Shown piece after piece: positions 33,809-41,590 of a DNA stretch of 64,000 nucleotides (position 1 is its first letter; each line of letters begins with the position of its first letter). The DNA lies in contig NZ_JAICDG010000002.1 in assembly GCF_022751215.1 (NCBI RefSeq), positions 1,984,001 to 2,048,000 on the forward strand. The letters run 5' to 3'. This DNA comes from Actinomadura terrae. GTDB lineage: Bacteria; Actinomycetota; Actinomycetes; Streptosporangiales; Streptosporangiaceae. The notes under the pieces were generated by a model. It was given only the letters and a program-made list of their open reading frames with translations, was not told the origin of the DNA and made no database searches. The translations under genes were made by a program, and so were the position numbers.

Positions 33809-34327
33809 ATGTTGGTGATGCGTCCGGCAACTCCTGAGGATCGGCCTGCGGTCCGCCATCTGATCCTTGCGCGGTGCGTGTGGATGGAGGAACGCGGGAT
33901 GCCCTCGTGGCGGCCGCAGTTGGAGGATCTGGTTTCCCAGTGCGATAACCCGTGCGGTGATGTGTGGGTGCTTGAGCAGGACGGCGAGCGGCTCGTCGGC
34001 CGGACAACGCTTCAGGAGCACGCGCCCCCCTGGGGGTGGACTGAGCAGGAGAAGGGCGAGCCGTCGCTTTATATGACCACGTCGATGACTGACCCGGCAT
34101 TTCGAGGGTTCAAGCCTGGGACGCTCATGGCGTGGTGGGCGGTCGACCGCGCGGCGACGTTGGGATTGTGGTGGGTGCGCCGGGACTGCATGTTTCCTGA
34201 GCTCGCCACGTACTACTCGAGCCAGGGCTACGACCTGGTTCGCGAGGTCGAGTTCAAGGGTCACCGGCTGTTCATGATGGCCCGCGAGGCCGAACGGCTC
34301 GACCTCGCGGAGCCGTTTCACAGGTAG
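33809..34327 (+). CDS. GNAT-family N-acetyltransferase
   Basis: This protein of about 172 residues has the GNAT layout: N-terminal VMRPATPEDRPAVRHLI, a central strand region, and a C-terminal part with MAWWAVDRAATLGLWWVRRD (split here) and ATYYSSQGYDLV. It moves an acetyl group from acetyl-CoA to an amine. The ATG at 33809 is chosen over 33800 because the GGGGGAAGG site fits its spacing better. Its 3' end overlaps the 3' end of the asparagine-synthetase-like gene by ten bases. It could modify the product of that locus, for example a lysine of the precursor-like peptide, but the opposite strand makes that uncertain. Confidence 0.82.
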   Translation: MLVMRPATPEDRPAVRHLILARCVWMEERGMPSWRPQLEDLVSQCDNPCGDVWVLEQDGERLVGRTTLQEHAPPWGWTEQEKGEPSLYMTTSMTDPAFRGFKPGTLMAWWAVDRAATLGLWWVRRDCMFPELATYYSSQGYDLVREVEFKGHRLFMMAREAERLDLAEPFHR

Positions 34328-35889
34328 GCGGTCGCGGCCAGGTGCAGGTCGATGACCTGGAGGAGTTTGGCGTGAAACTCCTCGTCGTAGGGCTCGGTTC
34401 CGATGGTGGCGATCGTGGCTTTCAGCCCGTCGGGGTCGATCAGGTGCGCCTCGATGAGTGGGGATCCGTCGGCCAGCATCTGCTCCAGGAGCGGGATTCC
34501 GTAGGTCTTGAGGGAGGATTCCACGAGCCAGACGAACGATTCTCGCTCCACCGGGTTGCAGACGTCGTCGCCGAGGCCCAGTGCCGCCATGTGGCGCCGC
34601 TGGAGGTTCTTGAACTCGCGCCAGTGCAGGGGGAGTTGCTCACCGAGGCTGATCATCGCTGGCTGGGTGAAGGGGTGGATGGGCCACAGGCCCGCCCGCA
34701 GCAGCGGGGGCGCCGCGGTTTCCAGGGAAAGCAGCGTGATCGCGTTCACGATCGCGGGCGGTGCGATGCCGTCATCTCCGTACCGGACGGCGGGCCTGGC
34801 GTCGGGGCCGAGCCAAGGGAGTTTGTCGGTGATGTGGGCGTTGGCCGCGGCGACCGCCTCGGACTCCTGAGGTGAGAGCGCGACCATCTCGTCTCCGCCC
34901 AGGCCGGTCACCACGGCTTGGGCGCCGTGGTCGGCGATCTGGCCGGTGAGCCGGTGGAAGGGCAGGAACAGCGGCTCCTCGTACGGGCTGATCGCCTCGC
35001 CGCGGATGCGTGGGCAGTCTGGATGGAGGGGCGGCGCGTCGGCGCAGTCGACGAGCAGGTCGGTTGCGCCGAACGGCAGGGCGGCGCGCATCTGGACGCG
35101 GCGCCGTTTCTGCTGGGCCCGTCCTAAGCCGGTGACTTGGAGCGCGGCGGTGGTGATCTGGTCGGGCTGGCGAATGGCCGCGCGGGTGGCGATGGTGCCG
35201 GAGTCGAATCCGCCGGTCAGATGGAAGACGGTGGTGGCGGGGTCGAGCGGACGCAGGTCCAAGGCGGCGTCGATGGACTGGGTGAGCGCGGCCAGAACCT
35301 CGCCGTCGGGGCGGAGGTCGCGGGGTCGGAGGTGGAGGGCGGGTTCGGGGTAGTGCAGGTGCAGGGCGCCACCGAAGATGGCCTTGGCCCGTTCGGTGAG
35401 TCGGCGGATGCCGGTGAAGAGCGTCTCGGTGCCGTAGCGGGGCTGGTAGATGAGCAACCGGGCGGCCTCGCGCGGGCTGATGCCCTCCACGAACGGTCGA
35501 AGGTCGGCCATGTCCCAGGAGCCGTGCAACACGCCGTTGCCCTCGGCTAGGTAGAGGGGTGTGGTCCGGGCGGCTCCGGCAAGGACCTCGACCGGATGTC
35601 CGGGACGGGTCTCGACCAGGACGAAGTCCGCGGGCCACTGGGTGGCGAGCGACCGCGCCTGGTCGTAGGCGGTGGATCCGACGATCCGCGGATCGGGGGC
35701 GGCGGGCCTGCGACCGGCGATCCGTTCGCGGACGGTGATGAAGGTGCGGACGCTGTCGGTGACGGCGAGGTGTTCCAGCATGGGGTGGCTGAATGGGGTG
35801 ACCTGGCTGGTCTGGTCGTCGGTGATGTACGTCGTCGCCGTCCAGGACCAGGTTGTCGAGGTGTAGGGGGTGAGGCGGATGGTGAGCAC
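34318..35889 (-). CDS. Asparagine-synthetase-like protein without glutaminase cysteine (lasso-cyclase-like)
   Basis: This 523-residue protein has the two-domain asparagine synthetase fold. The N-terminal 190 residues keep the Ntn-type fold, but residue 2 is leucine where active glutaminases have cysteine, so it cannot release ammonia from glutamine. The C-terminal domain has the ATP pyrophosphatase loop (TGGFDS, residues 225-230) and GLGGDE (329-334). This combination is typical of lasso-peptide cyclases, which activate a side-chain carboxyl as AMP ester and form a macrolactam. The GTG at 35889 has a GGAGG ribosome site. It is the last gene of an operon with an XRE regulator, an M20 peptidase and a 62-residue peptide; no lasso B1/B2 genes are present. 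Confidence 0.85.
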   Translation of the reverse strand: MLTIRLTPYTSTTWSWTATTYITDDQTSQVTPFSHPMLEHLAVTDSVRTFITVRERIAGRRPAAPDPRIVGSTAYDQARSLATQWPADFVLVETRPGHPVEVLAGAARTTPLYLAEGNGVLHGSWDMADLRPFVEGISPREAARLLIYQPRYGTETLFTGIRRLTERAKAIFGGALHLHYPEPALHLRPRDLRPDGEVLAALTQSIDAALDLRPLDPATTVFHLTGGFDSGTIATRAAIRQPDQITTAALQVTGLGRAQQKRRRVQMRAALPFGATDLLVDCADAPPLHPDCPRIRGEAISPYEEPLFLPFHRLTGQIADHGAQAVVTGLGGDEMVALSPQESEAVAAANAHITDKLPWLGPDARPAVRYGDDGIAPPAIVNAITLLSLETAAPPLLRAGLWPIHPFTQPAMISLGEQLPLHWREFKNLQRRHMAALGLGDDVCNPVERESFVWLVESSLKTYGIPLLEQMLADGSPLIEAHLIDPDGLKATIATIGTEPYDEEFHAKLLQVIDLHLAATAYL

Positions 35890-35912
35890 GCGCGCTACCT
35901 CCAAGCGGGGTT

Positions 35913-35941
35913 CGGGCCCGGCCCGTGGATGACCGGGCCCG
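35913..35941 (-). terminator. Attenuator-like hairpin between precursor peptide and cyclase-like gene
   Basis: A perfect 9-bp stem (CGGGCCCGG with its complement) and 11-base loop lie 20 bases after the peptide stop and just before the ribosome site of the next gene. There is no T run. In RiPP operons such hairpins let the precursor message outnumber that of the enzyme; that role is inferred here. Confidence 0.65.
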
Positions 35942-35961
35942 CATACCCCTGTCGGGCCTAG

Positions 35962-36150
35962 TCAGGTGATGGGGGTGTCGTAGGTCTGGGCGCCGTCGGA
36001 GGAGCCGGACCTCTTCTTGGTCTGGTGTGCGTCGATGGGCGTCTGGACGATCAGGACGGCCGGGCTGGTGAACAGGTCGTCCGCGATGTCGCTGATGGCC
36101 TCGGGCGGAGCGAGGTCGTCCAGGACGGGATCGAGCGGCAGGGTGCTCAT
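35962..36150 (-). CDS. 62-residue precursor-like or scaffold peptide
   Basis: The start ATG at 36150 has a strong GGGAGGA ribosome site. The first 44 residues are acidic and leader-like (LDPVLDDLAPPEAISDIADD, then FTSPAVLIVQTPID). The C-terminal part is small and polar: Lys45, Lys46, Arg47, Gly and Ser residues, Asp52, and an ending AQTYDTPIT. No Sec signal, cysteine or membrane span is seen. It stands between an M20 peptidase and an asparagine-synthetase-like enzyme, the place of a RiPP precursor. A classical lasso core is not obvious: Gly49 lies 3 and 9 residues from Asp52 and Asp58, and only Ser50, Ser51 or Lys46 would give a ring of 7 to 9. It may be a scaffold peptide instead. Confidence 0.7.
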   Translation of the reverse strand: MSTLPLDPVLDDLAPPEAISDIADDLFTSPAVLIVQTPIDAHQTKKRSGSSDGAQTYDTPIT

Positions 36151-36296
36151 CGGTTCCTCCCAGGAGACTCGGGCGTCTGTCCTACGCACGATCGCCCAGC
36201 TCAGGGGGAGGCTCCAGTCGTCTGGTTGTGGGTCGTTTGCCGATGCGGTGTCGACCGCTTGTCGTCGGCAGTCCCGTCCGTGCTGGTCGCAAGCCG

Positions 36297-37499
36297 TCAG
36301 TGGTGCAGTAGCGCGTCCAAGGCCAGGTGGTATGCGGCCTGGACGGGTTCGATGGTGTCCAAGCGGATCCGTTCGTCGGTGGCGTGCAGACCGACGTGGT
36401 CGACGCCGAAGCCGGCGGTCGCCGGGATGCCGAGGCCGGCGAGATAGTTCCCGATGTTCGAGGGGCCAGCGATCTTCGGGGTAGGGGCGAGGCGAACGGC
36501 ATGGGCGGCGTTCAGGAGGGCCGCTCGCAGCGCGGAGGTCGCCGGGAGAGCGTATTCGGGCCAGCGGGTGGTGAAGTCGAGGCTCGTGCCCGGGGTGTCA
36601 GGCCACGCGGCGTCGACTGCGGCCGCTTGCCCCTGGAGGAGCTCGACGGCGTCCTTGTGGGTGAGGGCTGGGGTGAGCCGAGTATCAACGTTCAAAACGC
36701 ACAGGTCCGGGACGGTCGAATAGCCCTGGCCGCCGGTGATCGCGGTGACCGTGAGTTTGCCCGGCAGCGGGAACCCCTCGCCCGCCGTGGCCGGAAGGTC
36801 GAGTGCGTGCAGCGCCGAGACCAGGTGGGCGGCCTTGGCGATCGCGCTGGACGCCGCCGACCGCGCGCCGGAGTGGGCGGCGACGCCGTGCACTCGGATC
36901 TGCGCCCTCAGGACGCCGCGTCCACCGATGACGACATGCTCGATTCCGGGATATCCGATCATCACGCCGTCCACCCGCGAGGGCGCGTCCGGCCCGTCGA
37001 AATAGGCCCGGGCGCCACCGAACCCGCCGGTGTGCTCGTCGACGTCGAACAGCAGGACCAGGTTGCCGCCCCCACCATCCAGAGCGGGCCTCAAGCGGGC
37101 CGCCACATGGGCGAAGATCGCCGCACCGGCCTTGGAATCGCTCGTCCCTCGGCCGTGCATCCATCCATAGACCAGGTCTCCGGACGTCGGGGGGCGGCTC
37201 CAGGCCGCCTCGTCCCCGAACGGCGCGGTGTCCAGACAGGCGTCCAGGACATAGCGGGGCCCGGCCGGATCACCGGTGATCTCACTGACCAGCGCCACCG
37301 TCGCGCCGTCGGCGTCGGTGAGCCTGCGCGTGGGTAGACCGTGGCTCTCCAGCCAGGTTTCCATTCTCTCCAGCACCGGGTCGTAGGAGTCGATGCCGCC
37401 GCGGCTGGGCAGGCGCACCAGTTCGCCGGTCAGGGCGATGACGCTGTCGCGGTCGTCGGCGGCGAGCTTCAGCGCTTCGGTGACGGTGCAGCCGGTCAT
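36297..37499 (-). CDS. M20-family peptidase/deacylase with altered metal ligands
   Basis: This 400-residue protein has the ArgE/DapE/LysK fold. The family metal motif H-x-D appears as Cys88-Leu-Asp90 (DACLDTAP), the bridging aspartate is Asp121 (GRGTSDSKAG), and the catalytic Glu155 is followed by His156 where the family has a second Glu. The next ligand (usually Glu in GEP) is Tyr183 (IGYPG). The C-terminal His (GLHATDE) and the lid-domain His (GVAAHSG) remain. The ATG overlaps the stop of the XRE gene (ATGA). M20 enzymes cut amide bonds, including release of amino acids from carrier peptides (LysK); here it probably acts on the peptide encoded next or on a product linked to it. Confidence 0.83.
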   Translation of the reverse strand: MTGCTVTEALKLAADDRDSVIALTGELVRLPSRGGIDSYDPVLERMETWLESHGLPTRRLTDADGATVALVSEITGDPAGPRYVLDACLDTAPFGDEAAWSRPPTSGDLVYGWMHGRGTSDSKAGAAIFAHVAARLRPALDGGGGNLVLLFDVDEHTGGFGGARAYFDGPDAPSRVDGVMIGYPGIEHVVIGGRGVLRAQIRVHGVAAHSGARSAASSAIAKAAHLVSALHALDLPATAGEGFPLPGKLTVTAITGGQGYSTVPDLCVLNVDTRLTPALTHKDAVELLQGQAAAVDAAWPDTPGTSLDFTTRWPEYALPATSALRAALLNAAHAVRLAPTPKIAGPSNIGNYLAGLGIPATAGFGVDHVGLHATDERIRLDTIEPVQAAYHLALDALLHH

Positions 37500-38281
37500 G
37501 TGGTCGCGTCTCGCTTCCCTACGACGTCGAGGGCGCGGACGGCCTGAAGGGTCTCGATGCGGCGGGCGGCCGCGTAGGCCTGCCTGCCATGGTCGAGCAG
37601 CCGACATGCCTCCGCCCTGCCCAGGCTGATACCGGAGTCGAAGGCCTCCAGCGAGGTGAGCGATGGTATCGGGACAACGGCGCGCCGCTCGCTCGCGCAC
37701 AAGAACCGTTCCGGTCTCCCACGATCCTCGACGAGCCCGATGTGCAGCGTCTTGAGGCCGTGGGTGCGGTCTGACGGATCGCGCAGATCCAGCAGGCGAA
37801 TCAGATGGTCGGCCAGGACCTGGTGGAAGGGCGGGCCGAACAGGACCCGGTAGTGCACAAGCGTCGGCCGCTGGTCCAGGGCCTCCTCGATCGCCTTCAG
37901 ATAGGCGAGGTCGCGCGACCGCGACCCCATCACCACCAGGCACTCGCGTGCGTCCTGCACCGTCCCCATCAGCGCCCGCCGCAACTCAGGCACGCTCGCC
38001 AAAAGCTTCGGAGCGGCTTTCCTCAGGCCCTGGTCCTGGTGGGCGAACAGCACTTCGGGTGGCTGCTGGTAGATCTCGCACAGGGTCTTACGGTGCCCCA
38101 TGCTGGTGGCGTGCTGGTCCAACTCCCAGCCACTGACCATGCTCGGTGTCACCCCTGACTGACCGCCCGGCGTCCGCAAGTCGATCTCCTCGACCACCTC
38201 CTCGAGCGTCCAGTTCCGCGTTAACCGTGCTCTTCGCAGCGGGGACGGCTCGACCTCGCTTCTGGACGGCCGACGGGGCAT
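37496..38281 (-). CDS. XRE-family regulator, first gene of the peptide operon
   Basis: This 261-residue protein has a helix-turn-helix at residues about 14-75 (LRRARLTRNWTLEEVVEEID, then TPSMVSGWELDQHATSMGHR). The remaining 180 residues form an alpha/beta domain with repeated strand-helix units (ECLVVMGSRSRDLAYLKAIE, PTLVHYRVLFGPPFHQVL) and end with a helical stretch. The C-terminal half resembles phospholipase-D-like sensor domains found in some XRE regulators, though no HKD motif is seen. It overlaps the M20 gene and should control the operon. No ligand can be named. Confidence 0.75.
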   Translation of the reverse strand: MPRRPSRSEVEPSPLRRARLTRNWTLEEVVEEIDLRTPGGQSGVTPSMVSGWELDQHATSMGHRKTLCEIYQQPPEVLFAHQDQGLRKAAPKLLASVPELRRALMGTVQDARECLVVMGSRSRDLAYLKAIEEALDQRPTLVHYRVLFGPPFHQVLADHLIRLLDLRDPSDRTHGLKTLHIGLVEDRGRPERFLCASERRAVVPIPSLTSLEAFDSGISLGRAEACRLLDHGRQAYAAARRIETLQAVRALDVVGKRDATT

Positions 38282-38323
38282 GACCAGGCCACCTCCGCCC
38301 TTCAGGTGACGTACGACTGAAAT

Positions 38324-38396
38324 CTCCCGCCCTCATCATGACTGCTGCGGGCCAGGTGGGCGATGACTTGGGATGTGATGCGGCTGAGGGCGGGAG
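38324..38396. repeat. 12-bp perfect inverted repeat at the upstream border of the peptide operon
   Basis: CTCCCGCCCTCA and TGAGGGCGGGAG are perfect complements separated by 49 bases. A nested second pair (38342-38353 with 38409-38420) nearly matches. They lie upstream of the XRE gene and after the stop of the VOC gene on the same strand. They may form a terminator for the VOC transcript or an operator or border element. Confidence 0.55.
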
Positions 38397-38423
38397 GTCG
38401 AGCTTGTCGGCCCGCCGCAGCGG

Positions 38424-38828
38424 TCAGGGGGTGAAGTCGGCGGAGCGCCACGGCATCTCCTGGAGGACCCAGGTGTTGCCGTCGGGGTCCGCGAACGGCA
38501 CGAACAGCATGGCGCCCTCGTGCTCGTCGACCTCGCCCACGTCGACCCCCTTCGCGGCGAGCTCGGCGCGGGTGGCGCGCGCGTCGGCGACCACCAGGTG
38601 CAGGCTGCGCAATGAGCCCGGCGTCATCTCCGCGATGCCCGGGAGTCCCCTGCTCAGCAAGATCGAGCACGCCGACCCCGGTGGGGTCAGCTGCACGATC
38701 CGCGGACCCGACCCGGGTTCGACGTCCACGTCGACCGCGAACCCGAGCTTGTCGGTGTAGAAGGCCTTGGCGCGGTCCACGTCGGCGACCGGCACCGGTA
38801 CGAGTTCGAACTTCATCTGCGTCATCAC
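38424..38828 (-). CDS. VOC-family (glyoxalase/bleomycin-resistance fold) protein
   Basis: This 134-residue protein has the vicinal oxygen chelate fold: FELVPVPVADVDRAKAFYTD at the start, then SLRSLHLVVADARATRAEL, and the ending VPFADPDGNTWVLQEM. Possible metal ligands are Glu and His in the usual places. Such proteins act as metal-dependent enzymes or bind antibiotics. Two overlapping ATG codons (38828 and 38825) are possible. The gene lies just after a RibD-like reductase on the same strand (24-base gap) and may be in its operon. Confidence 0.85.
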   Translation of the reverse strand: MMTQMKFELVPVPVADVDRAKAFYTDKLGFAVDVDVEPGSGPRIVQLTPPGSACSILLSRGLPGIAEMTPGSLRSLHLVVADARATRAELAAKGVDVGEVDEHEGAMLFVPFADPDGNTWVLQEMPWRSADFTP

Positions 38829-38852
38829 GGATACTCCAGGTAGGAAAACAGA

Positions 38853-39461
38853 TCAGGTGGCGGGAACGGAACGCCGGTAGATCAGGTGTGTCACCCCGGC
38901 GCCGACGATCACCTCGGGGTCGCCGAAGTCGACCGGTGCCGTCGCGACGCCGTCCAGCATGCGCACACCGCCGCCGAGCACGACCGGTACCAGGTCCAGC
39001 CGCAACTCGTCCAGCAGCCCCAGGTCCAGGGCCTGGCCGACCAGGCTCCCCGGGCCGATGCCGACATCGCGCGCCCCGGCGGCCGCGACCGCCTGGCGGA
39101 CCGCCGACTCGACGCCGTCGGTGACGAAGGTGAACGGGGTGACGGTGTTCACCCAGCCCGCCGGTGGACGGTGGGTCACCACGAACACGGGCACGTCCCC
39201 GATCGGATGCGACCCGCCCCATCCACCGGTCAGGTCGAACTGGCCCCGGCCGACCACCAGGGCCCCGGTGCGCGCCATCGTGTCGCGCAGATAGCCCGCC
39301 GTCCCGGCCGAGGTGCGGTACGTGAGCCGGTCGGGTTGCGCCGACAGCGTCGCCACGTCCCCGGCGGTGCACCACGCGAACAGGCGGTCGAATCCCGAAC
39401 CGCCCGGCCCCGCGATGAACCCGTCCAGAGACACCGATGCCTGCGCGACAACCTTGCCCAT
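38853..39461 (-). CDS. Dihydrofolate-reductase-like (RibD C-terminal domain) protein
   Basis: This 202-residue protein starts VVAQASVSLDGFIAGPGG, typical of the dihydrofolate reductase fold of the RibD C-terminal family; it continues with ALVVGRGQFDLTGGWGG and VFVVTHRPP. The C-terminal VLGGGVRMLDGV is the cofactor loop. Such proteins reduce small pteridine-like or unrelated compounds with NADPH, and the role is not known. A GGAGGC ribosome site precedes the ATG at 39461. It precedes a VOC gene; both are common accessory genes. Confidence 0.85.
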   Translation of the reverse strand: MGKVVAQASVSLDGFIAGPGGSGFDRLFAWCTAGDVATLSAQPDRLTYRTSAGTAGYLRDTMARTGALVVGRGQFDLTGGWGGSHPIGDVPVFVVTHRPPAGWVNTVTPFTFVTDGVESAVRQAVAAAGARDVGIGPGSLVGQALDLGLLDELRLDLVPVVLGGGVRMLDGVATAPVDFGDPEVIVGAGVTHLIYRRSVPAT

Positions 39462-39633
39462 TTCGCCTCCGCGTGGATCATGCCGTTCTACCAGGAGAGA
39501 CCACGGGCGTGCGGGAAACTCATCGGTCGCGGCCAACCGTGATCCGTCCGATCTACAGCCGCAACTCCCGGCAGGTCTACGAGGGCGTGATCGTTAGACG
39601 GTTTCGAACCTGCGGCGTGTTCCAGGCCGAGCG

Positions 39634-40281
39634 TCAGATGCGGCCGGTCTCGTGGGCCCACATGGCGACCTCGACGCGGTTCCGGGCGCCGAGCTTTCGC
39701 ATGAGGCTGGCGAGGTGGGCTTTGACGGTGCTCGGGGTGATGTGGAGCTCGTCGGCGATCTCGTTGTTGGTGCGGCCTTGGGCTACCGGCACGAGGACTT
39801 CCTCCTCGCGGGCGGTGAGCGGTTCTATCGGCTGCCTCGGTGGTGGGGTCTGTACGTGGGCGAATGCTGCGAGCAGCCGGACGGTCACGCTGGGTGTGAT
39901 CAGCGCGTCTCCGGCGGCGGCCGCGTGGATGGCCTGGGTCAGCAGGGCGGGTCCGGCGTCCTTGAGGAGGAACCCGCGGGCGCCGGCCTTGAGCGCCCCG
40001 TGGACGTACTCGTCGAGGTCGAAGGTGGTGATGACCACGATCGGCAGGGGATCGGGGACGTCGGGGCCGGCGAGGCGCCGGGTGGCCTCGATGCCGTCCA
40101 TCAGCGGCATGCGGATGTCGAACAGGCCGACGTCGGGGCGCAGCCGGAGCGCCAGGCGGACCGCCTCGCGCCCGTCGGCGGCCGCGCCGACCACGTCGAT
40201 GTCGGGTTGGGCGTCGAGCAGCATGGTCAACCCGGTGCGCACGATGGGCTGGTCGTCGGCGATGAGGACCCTGACGCTCAT
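39634..40281 (-). CDS. NarL/LuxR-type response regulator
   Basis: This 215-residue protein has a receiver domain with Asp9, Asp10, the phospho-acceptor Asp55 (LFDIRMP) and Lys near residue 105, followed by a LuxR helix-turn-helix (LTAREEEVLVPVAQG, NNEIADELHITPSTVKAHL). Its ATG overlaps the stop of the sensor kinase gene (ATGA). The pair is a two-component system. The target may be the neighbouring DUF6326 membrane protein gene, divergent from the kinase, but no binding site is obvious. Confidence 0.93.
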   Translation of the reverse strand: MSVRVLIADDQPIVRTGLTMLLDAQPDIDVVGAAADGREAVRLALRLRPDVGLFDIRMPLMDGIEATRRLAGPDVPDPLPIVVITTFDLDEYVHGALKAGARGFLLKDAGPALLTQAIHAAAAGDALITPSVTVRLLAAFAHVQTPPPRQPIEPLTAREEEVLVPVAQGRTNNEIADELHITPSTVKAHLASLMRKLGARNRVEVAMWAHETGRI

Positions 40282-41429
40282 GATGGCGTCCCGGTTCGAG
40301 GCAGGACCGCCTCCACCCGCCAGCCCCGCTCGGCGGCGGGGCCCGCGTGGAAGGTGCCGCCGAGCAGTGCGGCGCGTTCCCGCATGCCCACCAGGCCGTA
40401 GCCCGCCGGGGCGCGGCCGCCGGCGGCGGAGCCGTCGTCGTCGATGGTCAGCCGTACCCGGTCGGCGTCGCCTGTGACGGCGACGGTGACCTGGGACGCG
40501 TGCCGGGCGTGCCGTCGGGCGTTGGTGATGGACTCTTGGGCCAGGCGATAGATCGCGGCCCCGACCGCCGGGCTGAGGTCGTCGAACTCGCCGGACAACG
40601 TCACCTTGACGCGGGGACGCGTCCGGTCGTCGGTGGCGAGCTGCTCGACCTCGGCCACGCCGGGCTGCGGCGCGAACTCGGTGTCCTGTGCGGCGCGGAG
40701 CACGCCGACGATGGCGCGCAACTCGGTGAGGGTGCGGCTCGCCGCGTCCTCGATGACGGCCAGGGCCTCGACGGCGCGCTCGGGGTGGGAGGCCGCGACG
40801 GCACGTCCCGCCTGGGCCTGGATGGCGATGCCCGTGACGCGGTGGGCGACGGTGTCGTGGAGGTCACGAGCGAGCTGTTCGCGTTCGCGGGCCTTGGCGT
40901 GGTCGATGTCGCGGACGCGGACCTTCGTGCGATAGCGGATCGCGGTGCCGAGCGCGGCGGCGAACAGGAAGAACGCGTATCCCGCGACCAGCTCCGCATG
41001 GCTGGTGGGGTCGGCGCCGAGGGTGGTGATGACGGCCGGCCAGAGCAGGATGACGCCGAGGCCGCTTGCGGCTTCCCGGCCGGAGCCCCACCGGAACAAG
41101 GCGTAGGCCAGGATCAGCACCGCAATGCTGCTGTTCAGCAGGGCGCCGTGCGACCCGGTGAGGATTCTGACGATGTCGACGATCGTCAGCGTGCCGAAGG
41201 AGGCCGCGACCGCGACGAGCGGGTGCGTGCGGCGCCACAGCAGGGGGCCGAGGACCGCGAGCACCGCGACCAGCAGCAGCGGACGTGGCGCCAGGTCCTG
41301 GCGAAGCACCGCTTCCAGCACCGACCAGCAGATCAGTACCGCGACCAAGGCCCAGTCCCGCGGCCCCAGGTCCGGGGCGTTCGGGGGGCGCGGTTCGGCC
41401 CACAGCGAGCGGAGTGCGTTGGCGGCCAT
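40278..41429 (-). CDS. Sensor histidine kinase (HisKA_3/NarX-DesK type)
   Basis: This 383-residue protein has an N-terminal membrane region with five or six spans, then a dimerisation helix with the phospho-acceptor His191 (DLHDTVAH), and an ATP domain with N-box (QESITNARRHARH), G1 (DDDGSA) and G2 (GYGLVGMRERA). There is little extracytoplasmic sequence, so it probably senses a membrane or lipid signal. It precedes and overlaps the response regulator gene. Confidence 0.92.
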   Translation of the reverse strand: MAANALRSLWAEPRPPNAPDLGPRDWALVAVLICWSVLEAVLRQDLAPRPLLLVAVLAVLGPLLWRRTHPLVAVAASFGTLTIVDIVRILTGSHGALLNSSIAVLILAYALFRWGSGREAASGLGVILLWPAVITTLGADPTSHAELVAGYAFFLFAAALGTAIRYRTKVRVRDIDHAKAREREQLARDLHDTVAHRVTGIAIQAQAGRAVAASHPERAVEALAVIEDAASRTLTELRAIVGVLRAAQDTEFAPQPGVAEVEQLATDDRTRPRVKVTLSGEFDDLSPAVGAAIYRLAQESITNARRHARHASQVTVAVTGDADRVRLTIDDDGSAAGGRAPAGYGLVGMRERAALLGGTFHAGPAAERGWRVEAVLPRTGTPS

Positions 41430-41590
41430 CTGGTCAGCCTAGGCAGCCCGCGCGCCCGGTGTATCCGCCAAAAGTACAAGAGCCCGGCTGTGCAAACGGC
41501 CAGGTAGAAGCAGGCTCGGCGGCTGATGTGCCCGCCGCCGGCCTCCGTGAGGGTGGAAGCACCCACCCGATCAAGCCAGGGAGCATTGTG

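Noticed and set aside
34318..36150. Calling the locus a standard lasso peptide cluster
   Set aside because: No B1 RRE protein, B2 peptidase or exporter gene is present and the peptide lacks a clear Gly1/Asp7-9 core; only the AsnB-like enzyme fits.
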